NCBI GenBank assembly: GCA_017395365.1
Contig: JAFPUN010000020.1
Span: 277,596-341,595, forward strand
Reading direction: 5' to 3'
Length of the DNA stretch: 64,000 nt
From: Bacteroidales bacterium
GTDB taxonomy: Bacteria; Bacteroidota; Bacteroidia; Bacteroidales; F082
Shown here: positions 52,067 through 61,523 of the stretch, piece by piece
Layout of the letters: each line of letters opens with the position of its first letter
How positions within the stretch are numbered: the stretch's first letter is position 1
Position numbers and translations under genes: made by a program
The notes under the pieces: generated by a model
Told to the model about the DNA's origin: nothing
Database searches by the model: none
The model's input: the letters and a program-made list of their open reading frames with translations, nothing else

Positions 52067-55024
52067 ATGATACAAAGCGAAGCACAACTTGAGCAGCAGT
52101 TCCTGGAGAAACTACAGGAGATGAAGTACACCTATCGTAGCGATATCCGCGACCTGGATGCACTCGAAAGGAATTTCCGCCAGAAATTCGAGCGTCTTAA
52201 TTTCGTCACGCTCTCCGATGAGGAATTCCGAAAGCTCCTGCAAGAAAACGTCACTTCCGATGTGTTCACGGCTTCGAAACACCTGCGTGAAAGACAAACC
52301 TTCGTGCGTAGCGACGGCACGACTCTCGACTACAACCTCGTTAATACCCGCGACTGGTGCAAGAACGAATATGAGGTGGTGAATCAACTGACCATCAACA
52401 CGGCCAACAGCCGTCAACGCTATGATGTCATCATCTTGATTAACGGTTTGCCATTGGTTCAGATCGAACTGAAGAGACACAGCGTGTCGCCATTGAAGGC
52501 CGTGGAGCAAATTGTACGCTACAAGCAGGACCGAGGCAACGGCTACACCAACACGCTGATGTGCTTCATGCAGCTCTTCATCGTCAGCAATGGTGGCAGC
52601 GATACCATGTATTTCGCCAACAATAACGACGAGCATTTCCATTTCGATGCCACCAACAACTACCTGCCGGTGTATCATGCTGCCGACCACGACAACAACA
52701 AGATTGCCCAACTATTCGACTTTGCGGACATGATGCTGCAAAAATGCGAGATAGGCAAGCTCATCAGCCGCTATATGGTGCTGGTGGAAACCGAGAAAAA
52801 GATTCTCGTGATGCGTCCTTATCAGATCTATGCCGTCGAAAGCATCGTGAACTGCGTGGAACAAAACAACCAGAACGGCTTCATTTGGCATACCACCGGT
52901 AGCGGCAAGACGCTGACCAGCTTCAAGGCCTCCACCTTACTCAAAGACAACAGCAACATTGAAAAATGTGTGTTTGTGGTCGACCGCAAAGACCTCGACA
53001 AGCAGACTCGCGACGAGTTCAACAAGTTCCAAGAGGGCTGCGTTGAACAGAACGCCAACACCGCCGCCTTGGTCAGCCGCCTCGAAAGCACCGACTATGC
53101 CGATAAGGTGATCGTGACGACCATCCAAAAGTTGGGCATCGCCTTGGATACATCCAACAAGAACAAATTCTATCAGCGGCTCCAACGATTGAGCGAGAAG
53201 CGTATCGTCTTCATCTTCGACGAGTGCCACAGAAGCCAGTTCGGCGAAAACCACAAAGCCATCAAGAGTTTCTTCCCACATGCACAACTCTTCGGTTTTA
53301 CCGGGACACCTATCTTCGAGCCAAACAGCCATGTGGTCCGCGTGAATGGACAACAAGCCGAATGTGTAACCACCCAAGACGTCTTCCAGAAATGCCTTCA
53401 CAAATACACCATCACGCACGCCATCAACGACAACAACGTGCTGCGTTTCAAGGTGGAGTATTACGGCAACAAGACGGCCGACGGCAAGCCCGACGACACC
53501 CCGCTGACGAAAAACCAGATTGTCGCCCACATTCTCGACAATCACGACAAACTGACGGCGCAACGCCGGTTCAACGCCCTGCTGGCAACCCCGTCCATCC
53601 CTGATGCCATCCGTTATTACCAAATCTTCAAAGAAGAGCAGGAACGCCGCATCATGAACGACCCCGACTACGTGCCGCTCAACATCACGGCCGTGTTTAC
53701 GCCCCCAATGAAAAACAACTCGGACGAGGACCTGCCGCAAGAAGAAGCCGACAACAAAGAAAACCCCGACGGCAACAGGGAAGCCTTGAGCCGTATCATC
53801 GATGCCTACAATAAGCAGTTCGACACCAACTTCAGCGTGGAGCTTTTCGATGAATACTACCGCGATGTGCAGCAGCGCATCAAGGACCAGAAGTATCCCA
53901 ACAAGGACCTGCCGCACAGCAAGAAACTGGACGTGGTGATTGTGGTGGAGATGATGCTCACCGGCTTCGACAGCAAGTTCCTCAATACGCTTTATGTGGC
54001 CAAGGACCTCAAATGGCACGCTTTGATTCAGGCCTTCAGCCGCACCAACCGCATCCTCGACGGCACCAAGCCCTACGGCAACATCATCTGTTACCGCGAC
54101 ATGGAGGCTGCCATGGAAGAAGCCATGGTGCTCTTCAGCGGCTACGACACCGGCAAAGGCAAGGAGTATTGGTTGGTTGAACCTGCCGAAACCGTGGTGG
54201 AACAATACAAAGACGCCCTCGCCAAGCTGGAAACCGTGATGAACAGCATGGGATTGGAGTGCAAGCCCGAGGAAGTGATCAATATCCCGCAAGGGGAAAA
54301 CACCGGTCACTTCATCGATGCCTTCAAAGACGTGCAGCGCCTTTCGCTCAAACTCGACCAGTATGTGGACATGCCCGAGGAGTTGAAGACCGCCATCGAA
54401 GCAGCGATGCCCGAAGATACGCTCCAACAGTTCCGCACGGCATATCTCGACCTGGCGCGTCGCTTGCGTCCTACTGGCCCCGGCCGCACCGAGGAGACCC
54501 CCGAGGGCGATGCTCCCGACTTCGAGCTTTCGCTGTTCAGCTCGGCGCTGGTGGACTATGACTACATCATGAAACTGCTGGCCAGATACACCAATACTCA
54601 CTTCGAGAAGGTGAAGATCACCAAGGAGCAGCTCTTGGAGATTCTTTCGAGCAGTGTGGATCTGATGAACGAACGCGAGTACTTGAAAGCCTTTATCGAA
54701 GAGGAGCTGGAGCAAGGCAACGGAATGAGCGAGCTGGAAATTCGCAAGCGCTATCAAGCGTTTAAGGACAAACGCTTCAACCAGCAAATTGCCGTTCTTG
54801 CTGAGGAGTATGGCATTGACGCGACAGCCTTGGAGACTTTTGTGAGCGAGACTGCCAAGCTGCGCCGCATCGACGAGGATGTTTTGCGCGAACTGCTGAA
54901 CCACATCGACGGCTGGAAACAGCGCAAGGCCGCCAAGGAAGGGCTGCTGGTGCGTTTGGCTCCGCTGTTCGACCTGCTGTCGGGCGGCAGCACCATCGAA
55001 GGCTTGAATGCATACGTGAAGTGA
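52067..55024 (+). CDS. hsdR: Type I restriction enzyme, R subunit
   Basis: 985 residues. The N-terminal PD-(D/E)XK nuclease has RYDVII (Asp120) and IELK (Glu134, Lys136). Next come the SF2 translocase motifs: HTTGSGKT (near 275-282), FDECHRS (385-391) and FTGTP (411-415), with LTGFDSKFLNTLYV and RTNR later. A C-terminal helical region for assembly with HsdM/HsdS follows. With HsdS and HsdM it forms the ATP-driven endonuclease that cuts unmodified DNA far from its site. Unlike many loci, hsdR comes first and other genes split it from hsdS and hsdM. Confidence 0.95.
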   Translation: MIQSEAQLEQQFLEKLQEMKYTYRSDIRDLDALERNFRQKFERLNFVTLSDEEFRKLLQENVTSDVFTASKHLRERQTFVRSDGTTLDYNLVNTRDWCKNEYEVVNQLTINTANSRQRYDVIILINGLPLVQIELKRHSVSPLKAVEQIVRYKQDRGNGYTNTLMCFMQLFIVSNGGSDTMYFANNNDEHFHFDATNNYLPVYHAADHDNNKIAQLFDFADMMLQKCEIGKLISRYMVLVETEKKILVMRPYQIYAVESIVNCVEQNNQNGFIWHTTGSGKTLTSFKASTLLKDNSNIEKCVFVVDRKDLDKQTRDEFNKFQEGCVEQNANTAALVSRLESTDYADKVIVTTIQKLGIALDTSNKNKFYQRLQRLSEKRIVFIFDECHRSQFGENHKAIKSFFPHAQLFGFTGTPIFEPNSHVVRVNGQQAECVTTQDVFQKCLHKYTITHAINDNNVLRFKVEYYGNKTADGKPDDTPLTKNQIVAHILDNHDKLTAQRRFNALLATPSIPDAIRYYQIFKEEQERRIMNDPDYVPLNITAVFTPPMKNNSDEDLPQEEADNKENPDGNREALSRIIDAYNKQFDTNFSVELFDEYYRDVQQRIKDQKYPNKDLPHSKKLDVVIVVEMMLTGFDSKFLNTLYVAKDLKWHALIQAFSRTNRILDGTKPYGNIICYRDMEAAMEEAMVLFSGYDTGKGKEYWLVEPAETVVEQYKDALAKLETVMNSMGLECKPEEVINIPQGENTGHFIDAFKDVQRLSLKLDQYVDMPEELKTAIEAAMPEDTLQQFRTAYLDLARRLRPTGPGRTEETPEGDAPDFELSLFSSALVDYDYIMKLLARYTNTHFEKVKITKEQLLEILSSSVDLMNEREYLKAFIEEELEQGNGMSELEIRKRYQAFKDKRFNQQIAVLAEEYGIDATALETFVSETAKLRRIDEDVLRELLNHIDGWKQRKAAKEGLLVRLAPLFDLLSGGSTIEGLNAYVK

Positions 55025-55168
55025 CGCAAAAAAACAATAATCTTGAAAAGCTGTAAATTTTTACTTGTAATGATCTTGAAAAGCCGGGAGGAGAGTTGTT
55101 AAAACAATGATTTGCAGTAAATTAGAATAGGATTAAGGCTGATGATTATTAAGGAACTTTACAAGGCG

Positions 55169-55258
55169 AAAATTGGAAAAATAAGGAAGTTTGGATGATT
55201 AAAATTGGAAAAATAAGGAAGTTTGTGGATGATTTTTGTGGAAAATAAGGAAGTTTGT
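55169..55258. repeat. Three direct repeats before the DUF4143 ATPase gene
   Basis: GGAAAAATAAGGAAGTTTG occurs at about 55175 and 55208, and GGAAAATAAGGAAGTTTG at 55240. The first two sit in 32-34 base units that both begin AAAATT and end GGATGATT. The third abuts the promoter box of the next gene. Confidence 0.75.
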
Positions 55259-55268
55259 ATTATCTTTG
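55235..55268 (+). promoter_or_regulatory. Promoter of the DUF4143 ATPase gene
   Basis: TTTG (55235-55238), 22 bases, then TATCTTTG (55261-55268). It overlaps the third direct repeat and lies 17 bases before the ATG at 55285. Confidence 0.55.
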
Positions 55269-55284
55269 CAAAAAATTCCAAAGT

Positions 55285-56556
55285 ATGTCAGTAGAAGAAA
55301 TAGCCAAGATAATAGCCGATCAACATGAGGAGATCATGTCGGAGGATATGGGGGTGTATTGTGAACGCCTCGAGACTCCCCAATTGTCGGCAGACAGCAG
55401 TTTGGCGCAGGTGGTCATCGGTGTCAGACGGAGCGGAAAGTCCACGCTGTGCACAAAGTTCTTGATGGATAACAAAATAGACTGTGCGTTTGTGAATTTT
55501 GATGATGAACGCTTGGCAACGATGCAAACCGACGATTTGAACCGACTGTTGGAAGCGGTTTATATCGTCTATGGCAATATCGATTACCTGTTCTTTGACG
55601 AAATCCAGAATGTGGAAGCGTGGCCGTTGTTTGTGAACCGTTTGCTCCGGCAAAAAAAACACATCTTCCTTACGGGTTCCAACTCCAAGTTGTTGTCCAA
55701 CGAGCTAATGACGCATCTCACAGGCCGCCACAACAAAGTGGAACTGTATCCTTTTTCGTTTGGAGAGTTTTGTCGCATCAATGGCATCGACACCACCTCC
55801 ATAACCACCAAAGCCGTAGGATTGCGACAGAACGCGCTGCACAAATACCTTATGATTGGCGGTTTCCCTGAATTGCAAAAAGAGGACAATCCAAAAAACT
55901 ACATTGACGGGTTGTTCAACGCCATCATCCGCAACGACATCGCGCGTCGTTTCAAGATACGGCAGGAGGAAGTGCTCAGAAAAATGGCTGGCTATTTGGC
56001 CGACAATTTTGCCCAGGAGTTTTCGGCTACCTCTATCGGCAAGTTGTTTGGCATATCCAACCACACAGCCGAAAAGTATTTCGGATACCTGAAAGAGGCC
56101 TTCTTGTTTGTAGGGGTGAAGAAGTTCTCGTACAAAGCCTGCGAGCGGGTGCGCAACGAAAAATACTACGTGGTGGATGTGGCGATGGCAAGCGAGCGCA
56201 ACGACACTTTCTCGCTCGAGAACCTGGGATGGCGCTTGGAGAATGTGGTGTGCATCGAACTGTTGCGTCGCTATCACCACCAGTATGCCGAAGTGTTCTA
56301 CTACAAGGAAAAGTCTTTTGAAGCGGATTTTCTGGTTGCCAAAAACGGAGTGGTGCAGGAGTTGATACAGGTGAGCTACCAAATCGCTTCCGAGAAAACA
56401 CGCCAGCGCGAAATCAATGGATTGGTGCAAGGTGCCAAGAAATTCAATTGCCGAAAACTCACGCTGATTACCTTCAACACCGAAGAGGTGATAAAGAAAG
56501 ACGGTGAGACCATCAACGTGGTGCCCGCCACTAAATGGCTGACGGAAAACAATTAG
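55285..56556 (+). CDS. AAA ATPase with DUF4143 domain
   Basis: 423 residues from the ATG at 55285. The AAA_14 domain has Walker A GVRRSGKST (near 47-55) and Walker B DYLFFDEIQ (near 100-108), then the sensor TGSNSKLLSNEL. A DUF4143 domain (PD-(D/E)XK-like fold, about 210-380) follows with YYKEKSFEADFLVAKNG. These ATPases are very common in Bacteroidales and poorly understood. It has its own repeat-bearing promoter inside the hsd locus, which suggests later insertion. It ends 9 bases before hsdS. Confidence 0.88.
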   Translation: MSVEEIAKIIADQHEEIMSEDMGVYCERLETPQLSADSSLAQVVIGVRRSGKSTLCTKFLMDNKIDCAFVNFDDERLATMQTDDLNRLLEAVYIVYGNIDYLFFDEIQNVEAWPLFVNRLLRQKKHIFLTGSNSKLLSNELMTHLTGRHNKVELYPFSFGEFCRINGIDTTSITTKAVGLRQNALHKYLMIGGFPELQKEDNPKNYIDGLFNAIIRNDIARRFKIRQEEVLRKMAGYLADNFAQEFSATSIGKLFGISNHTAEKYFGYLKEAFLFVGVKKFSYKACERVRNEKYYVVDVAMASERNDTFSLENLGWRLENVVCIELLRRYHHQYAEVFYYKEKSFEADFLVAKNGVVQELIQVSYQIASEKTRQREINGLVQGAKKFNCRKLTLITFNTEEVIKKDGETINVVPATKWLTENN

Positions 56557-56565
56557 AAATTTCAA

Positions 56566-57831
56566 ATGGAAATGGCAAAAATGGAGAACAACGAGATAAA
56601 AAACAGCAAACTAATACCCCGCCTGCGGTTTCCAGGGTTTGAAGGGGAATGGGAAGAGAAGAAGTTGGGAGAGTTGGCGGATAGAATAAACAGAAGGAAT
56701 CGACAACTTGAGGTGTCAAGAGTGCTAACAAATTCGGCCACAGATGGTGTTGTTGACCAAAGTGATTATTTCGAAAGAGATATAGCGGTTAAAGGCAATA
56801 CGGATAATTACCACATAGTTGAAATAGAAGATTTTGTGTATAATCCCAGAATCTCTTCTTCAGCGCCTGTCGGTCCAATTTCGGTTAATAAGGTTGGAAG
56901 AGGTATAATGTCCCCGCTATATACCATTTTTAGATTTCATTGTGGGTGTACGCCTTTTTTCGAGCAGTATTTCCGAACCAATATTTGGCATCCTTATTTG
57001 AAAAGTATAGCGAACTTTGGAGCACGTTTTGATAGAATGAACATCACGACAGAGGGTTTCTTTGATATGCCACTTTTAATCCCCACTCTCCCCGAGCAGC
57101 AAAAAATCGCCTCCTGTCTTTCCGAGTTGGACAACCTGATAGTCGCGCAAAACCAGAAGGTGGATGCGCTGAAGGAAAAAAAGAAAGGCCTCATGCAGCA
57201 GCTCTTTCCCCAGCCAGGCGAAACCACCCCGCGCCTGCGGTTCCCGGGATTTGAAGGGGAATGGGTGGAGAAGAAGTTTAAAGATTTTACTTTTTCTTCT
57301 GGACAAAAGAACAAACAAAACCTTCCGTATGAAAGGTATTCAATATCAAATGAAACAGGGTTCTGCCCTCAGAATGACCAGTTTGAAGGTGGTGGTGGAT
57401 ATTTGAAGAATATTGATTGTCGAATGTATATAATCGTTTCTCCAAAGTCTTTTGCGTATAATCCTGCTAGAATTAACGTGGGATCTATTGGATATCAGAA
57501 TTTGGGCAAAAAAGTCATTGTGAGTTCTTTATACGAGGTTTTCCAGACGACAGATATCTGTGATGATACATTTCTGTGGCATTGGTTTAAGTCAAATGTT
57601 TTTCGTAAAATGGTTGTTGATGTACAAGAAGGCGGAGTAAGACAGTATTTTTACTATAATAAGCTGCAGGAGTGCTCAATATACCTGCCAACCCTCTCTG
57701 AGCAGCAACAAATCGCTTCCTGCCTTTCCTCATTGGACGACCTCATTGACGCCGAATCGGCCAAGGTGGAGGCCCTGAAAGACCATAAGAAAGGCTTGAT
57801 GCAGCAACTGTTTCCGCAACCCACTAAATAA
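56566..57831 (+). CDS. hsdS: Type I restriction enzyme, specificity subunit
   Basis: 421 residues with the two-fold architecture of HsdS. Each half has RLRFPGFEGEW.EKK, a target-recognition domain and a conserved helix LPEQQKIASCLSELDNLI...KKGLMQQLFPQP. The halves cover about 1-215 and 216-421. The two target domains are unrelated in sequence, as expected for a bipartite asymmetric site. The repeated halves are also near-identical as DNA (about 56619-56660 and 57229-57275), giving a track for recombination that could swap specificity. Confidence 0.93.
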   Translation: MEMAKMENNEIKNSKLIPRLRFPGFEGEWEEKKLGELADRINRRNRQLEVSRVLTNSATDGVVDQSDYFERDIAVKGNTDNYHIVEIEDFVYNPRISSSAPVGPISVNKVGRGIMSPLYTIFRFHCGCTPFFEQYFRTNIWHPYLKSIANFGARFDRMNITTEGFFDMPLLIPTLPEQQKIASCLSELDNLIVAQNQKVDALKEKKKGLMQQLFPQPGETTPRLRFPGFEGEWVEKKFKDFTFSSGQKNKQNLPYERYSISNETGFCPQNDQFEGGGGYLKNIDCRMYIIVSPKSFAYNPARINVGSIGYQNLGKKVIVSSLYEVFQTTDICDDTFLWHWFKSNVFRKMVVDVQEGGVRQYFYYNKLQECSIYLPTLSEQQQIASCLSSLDDLIDAESAKVEALKDHKKGLMQQLFPQPTK

Positions 57832-57839
57832 CCGAAGAT

Positions 57840-59099
57840 ATGGCTAACAACGATGTGATCATAAAAGCGCTGCGCCGCTGTTTCGAGGAAAGGGAAGACA
57901 AGGAATGGTACACCAACTGCGCCTTGGTGTTCGCCTACAACGGCACGGGCAAGACGCGCCTGTCTTACGATTTTGCCCACTATGGCCGCGAGGATGGAAC
58001 GCCCCAACACACACTTTATTACAATGCCTACACCGAAGACCTCTTCACCTGGGACAACGACCTTGAGAACAACTCCGAGCATCGGCTACTCATCAACCAA
58101 AGCGCATCGCTGATACAAGGCCTGGCTGGCTACAACTTTGCAGGCAAGCTTCGCACCTATCTCCAAGTGTTTGCCGACATCGATTTCGACTTCCATTACG
58201 ACGAGAAAAACCCTGAAATTCCCGATTATGTGGTGTTCAGCAAAAAAGTCATCGAAAGGGTAAGGCTCAACGGCGAATGGACCGAGATAGAAGATGAGGT
58301 GGAGAACATCAAGATCTCGCGTGGTGAGGAACGCTTGTTTGTGTGGTGCTTCTTCCGCTGCATACTCGACCAGGTGATTGGCGGCAACGATGCCTACAAG
58401 AACATTGAATACATCTACATCGACGACCCCATGTCGTCGCTCGACGACAACAATGTCATTGCCTTTGCCGAACAGCTCTACAGCGTGATTCGCCAGCAAC
58501 TTAAGCAAGAAAAGGATGCCTTTTTGGCCGGCAAAACGGACTACAGACGCATCAGGTTTGTGGTGTCGTCGCATCACGCACTCTTTTTCCACACGATGCT
58601 CCATGGACTGTGTGCCGACAAGGATTTGGGTCGTTATTACCTGAGCCGCAACAAGCAAAAAGGTCAGCTGGTGCTGAAGACCATGAGCGACAACACGCCG
58701 TTCTATTATAATGTCGCCGTGTTGAGCGAAATCAAGCGAGCCATCGAGAGCGACGAGCTCTACACCTATCACTTCACCGTGCTGCGTAGCGTGATGGAGA
58801 AAATCAAGGAGTTTTTCGGCCATCGCGACTTTGCCATCATCCTCGAAGGCATCACCTACAAAGGCAAGACCTACGACCAAACGGCTTTCAGCCAAGAGGA
58901 GCTCACCGAGTTCTACGCTCGCGTGGTGAATGTGCTCACGCACCAAGGCTCGATGTTCACGCCCACACTGATGAACGACGACAACAAGGAGCTGGCGACG
59001 GCCATCTTCAATCATCTGGTGCAAAAATACCAATTCGTGCTTCCCGACCTAAATGATTTTCATAGTGAAGCATTCATCGCCAAGAAAACCCAACAGTAA
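57840..59099 (+). CDS. PrrC/RloC-like ATPase (putative anticodon nuclease) in hsd locus
   Basis: 419 residues. P-loop YNGTGKTR (33-40), ABC-signature-like SRGEE (160-164), Walker B YIYIDDPMSSLDD (191-203) and SSHHALFF as H-loop (243-250) give an AAA_13/ABC ATPase. C-terminally, Arg316 and Glu320 (VLRSVMEK, RX3E) and His368 (VNVLTHQGS) fall in the order of the PrrC anticodon-nuclease triad Arg-Glu-His. In E. coli prrC also lies inside an hsd locus and is released when phage inhibits the restriction enzyme. The protein is close to PrrC in size (about 396). tRNA cleavage is inferred only. Confidence 0.72.
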   Translation: MANNDVIIKALRRCFEEREDKEWYTNCALVFAYNGTGKTRLSYDFAHYGREDGTPQHTLYYNAYTEDLFTWDNDLENNSEHRLLINQSASLIQGLAGYNFAGKLRTYLQVFADIDFDFHYDEKNPEIPDYVVFSKKVIERVRLNGEWTEIEDEVENIKISRGEERLFVWCFFRCILDQVIGGNDAYKNIEYIYIDDPMSSLDDNNVIAFAEQLYSVIRQQLKQEKDAFLAGKTDYRRIRFVVSSHHALFFHTMLHGLCADKDLGRYYLSRNKQKGQLVLKTMSDNTPFYYNVAVLSEIKRAIESDELYTYHFTVLRSVMEKIKEFFGHRDFAIILEGITYKGKTYDQTAFSQEELTEFYARVVNVLTHQGSMFTPTLMNDDNKELATAIFNHLVQKYQFVLPDLNDFHSEAFIAKKTQQ

Positions 59100-59134
59100 A
59101 ACCAAGAATATAAACATCCAAAACGAGATACAAA

Positions 59135-60754
59135 ATGGAAACGACATCCAAAACCCCGATGACCAAGCAGGAAAAAGAGCAACTCTTCAGAGCTTTGTGG
59201 AGCGTGGCCGACGTGCTGCGCGGCTCCATGACCGCCGACAATTTCCGCGACTATATGCTGTCGCTGCTCTTCTACCGTTACATCAGTGCCAGCTACGAGG
59301 CAGCAGCCCGTCTTGAGTTGGGCAGCGACCTCCCTGCCGACAAATCGCTCTTCGACTGGTATGAAGAAAACCCGTCCGACGTGAAGGAGTTTGAAGACAT
59401 GATGCTCAAAAGCACGCACTATGTCATCTATCCCAAGTATCTGTGGAGCTCGATTTACGAGTTGGCGCGCACGCAAGACGTCGAACTCATAACCGAGCTT
59501 TCCGATAGCTTTTACCACATCGAGGAGGAGTCGTTCAAAGGCGCTTTCAAAGGGTTGTTCTCCGAAATCAACCTCCGAAGCGAGAAGTTGGGCAAGGATT
59601 ATGCTGCGCGTAATAAGGTGATGTGCAATATAATCGTCACCCTAGAGGAGAAACTGTCGGAGTTTGACCAAAGAGGCGATATTCTGGGTGATGCCTACGA
59701 ATACCTCATAGGGCAGTTCGCTGCCGGTAGTGGCAAGAAAGCTGGCGAGTTCTACACACCGCAACAGGTGAGCACCATTTTGTCGCGCATTGTCACACTC
59801 GACTGCCAAGACCCTTCGGCCGGGCACAAAAGCGAGTTGCGCAGCGTGCTTGACTTCGCCTGTGGTTCTGGCTCGTTGCTGCTCAATGTCAACAATCAGA
59901 TGAAGATCCATGGGGGAAAGATTGGTAAAATATACGGTCAGGAAAAGGAGGTCACCACTTTCAACCTCGCGCGTATGAACATGTTGCTTCACGGTCTGCA
60001 TGATTCGGAATTTGAGATCTTCCACGGCGACACCCTCACCAACGACTGGCTGATGCTCAAAGACAGCAACCCAGTGAAGCCCGTTACCTTTGATGCTGTG
60101 GTGGCCAATCCGCCATTCAGCCTCAAATGGGAGCCCGACGACGAGACCTCCAACGATCTGCGTTTCAAGAACTATGGCGTTGCTCCCAAGAGTGCCGCTG
60201 ACTTTGCCTTCCTGTTGCACGGCTTCCACTATCTGAGCGACAGCGGCACCATGGCCATTATCCTGCCTCATGGCGTGTTGTTCCGTGGCGGAGCCGAAGC
60301 CACCATTCGTCAGAAGCTCATCCATGATGACAACATCGACTGCATTATTGGGTTGCCTTCCAACCTTTTCTATTCCACGGGCATCCCGGTCTGTATCATC
60401 GTGCTGAAGAAATGCCGCAAGAGCGACGACGTGCTCTTCATCAACGCCGCAGAATGCTACGAAAAAGACAAGAAGCAGAATGTGCTGCGTCCAGAGCATA
60501 TCGACAAAATCGTGGAGACCTACCGCGACCGCAAAGAGGAAGATCGTTACAGCCGTCGTGTCAGCCTGAAAGAAATCCAGGAGAACGACTACAACCTCAA
60601 CATCACCCGCTATGTCAGTCTAGCGCAGGAGGAGGCACAGATTGACTTGGCTGAAAACCATAAACAGCTGGTCAACATTGAGAAAAGCATCAAAGAATCG
60701 AAGGAAAAACTCAATGTCTATTTGAGGGAGTTGGGGCTGGAAGAGATCCAATGA
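59135..60754 (+). CDS. hsdM: Type I restriction enzyme, modification subunit
   Basis: 539 residues. The N-terminal helical HsdM_N domain precedes an N6-adenine methyltransferase: SAM-binding FACGSGSLLL (241-250) and catalytic NPPF (325-328). The region GEFYTPQQVSTIL is typical of HsdM. It methylates adenines at the site chosen by HsdS and so protects the host DNA. Last of the co-directional hsd genes, 35 bases after the PrrC-like gene. Confidence 0.95.
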   Translation: METTSKTPMTKQEKEQLFRALWSVADVLRGSMTADNFRDYMLSLLFYRYISASYEAAARLELGSDLPADKSLFDWYEENPSDVKEFEDMMLKSTHYVIYPKYLWSSIYELARTQDVELITELSDSFYHIEEESFKGAFKGLFSEINLRSEKLGKDYAARNKVMCNIIVTLEEKLSEFDQRGDILGDAYEYLIGQFAAGSGKKAGEFYTPQQVSTILSRIVTLDCQDPSAGHKSELRSVLDFACGSGSLLLNVNNQMKIHGGKIGKIYGQEKEVTTFNLARMNMLLHGLHDSEFEIFHGDTLTNDWLMLKDSNPVKPVTFDAVVANPPFSLKWEPDDETSNDLRFKNYGVAPKSAADFAFLLHGFHYLSDSGTMAIILPHGVLFRGGAEATIRQKLIHDDNIDCIIGLPSNLFYSTGIPVCIIVLKKCRKSDDVLFINAAECYEKDKKQNVLRPEHIDKIVETYRDRKEEDRYSRRVSLKEIQENDYNLNITRYVSLAQEEAQIDLAENHKQLVNIEKSIKESKEKLNVYLRELGLEEIQ

Positions 60755-60802
60755 TACTGGCATTGTCCAGGACGTCTTTTTGCGGGAAAGATGGAATAAT
60801 CC

Positions 60803-60829
60803 AATTGGTTCGTTATCACTGAACCAATT
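60803..60829. promoter_or_regulatory. Inverted repeat before the 203-aa gene
   Basis: AATTGGTTC and GAACCAATT pair perfectly around 9 bases, just upstream of a TAATATTG box (60835-60842). This is a typical operator position. Confidence 0.5.
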
Positions 60830-60907
60830 TATGCTAATATTGCAGTGCCAATTCGATGGAGGGTTGGCGCTGAAGTAAATAAAGTATAAACCATAAAACA
60901 AAAGATT

Positions 60908-61519
60908 ATGTTAATCGAAGTATCGTTGACCGCTTTCATGAACTATCTGAATAGTTCGGGGACAAAAAAGATTTCAGCTATTCAAAAAGCAAAGGAGGAT
61001 TCACTGAATTCATTTGAGCCTCATAAAGATTATTGGTTTAAGTTTAGGCAAAAAGTATCGTCTCTGCACAAAACTGGTTTTAGTGAGGACGGGCTGAGGG
61101 CTGTTGTTGATGAGGTTCCAGAAGACAGGCAGAAAAACTATAGTATCGCAGTGGATGGCTATTGTAAGTTTTGGAGCAAGAGAAAAACGGCAAAATGGAT
61201 TAAACCACTCAAAGGGAATTGGAGCAAAGGTGAGCTTCGTGTTTCCATTAATCCTGAAGTTTGCTTGGAACACAGGGGTAAAGTCTATTTGATAAAGCTG
61301 TTTTTACACATCAATGAACCGTTTGGCCGCAAACAAGCCGATATGATTACATGGCTTATGAGGGATAGCTTTGGCAAGAAGGCATCGGATAATATGGTGT
61401 TTTGCGTGTTGGATGTTAAGAAAGGGACATTGTATCAGGAGAGGACTATTGACCCCAAAATAAAAGCATTAGTGGAGTCCGAAGCGATTTCTTTTGTTAG
61501 TCTTTGGAATAATCTGTAA
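60908..61519 (+). CDS. Hypothetical protein upstream of abiH
   Basis: 203 residues, basic and without signal peptide. Helical first half (MNYLNSSGTKKISAIQKAKED) and beta-like second half (KGELRVSINPEVCLEHRGKVYLIKLFLHINEP), then a Cys-Val-Leu-Asp segment. I do not recognise a family. It lies 4 bases before the AbiH gene, so the two probably form one unit with their own promoter and operator. It could be a partner or regulator of AbiH. Confidence 0.65.
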   Translation: MLIEVSLTAFMNYLNSSGTKKISAIQKAKEDSLNSFEPHKDYWFKFRQKVSSLHKTGFSEDGLRAVVDEVPEDRQKNYSIAVDGYCKFWSKRKTAKWIKPLKGNWSKGELRVSINPEVCLEHRGKVYLIKLFLHINEPFGRKQADMITWLMRDSFGKKASDNMVFCVLDVKKGTLYQERTIDPKIKALVESEAISFVSLWNNL

Positions 61520-61523
61520 TACT

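Noticed and set aside
52937-54904. 655-codon open frame opposite hsdR
   Set aside because: Antisense shadow with low-complexity His/Val/Leu-rich translation; hsdR motifs are on the plus strand.
55169-55258. Possible CRISPR array
   Set aside because: Only three units, spacers of about 13 bases that are themselves similar, and no cas genes; better explained as promoter-linked direct repeats.
56566-57831. Phase-variable hsdS shufflon
   Set aside because: Only one hsdS gene and no recombinase or silent half-genes in the window; only the internal repeats remain as a note.
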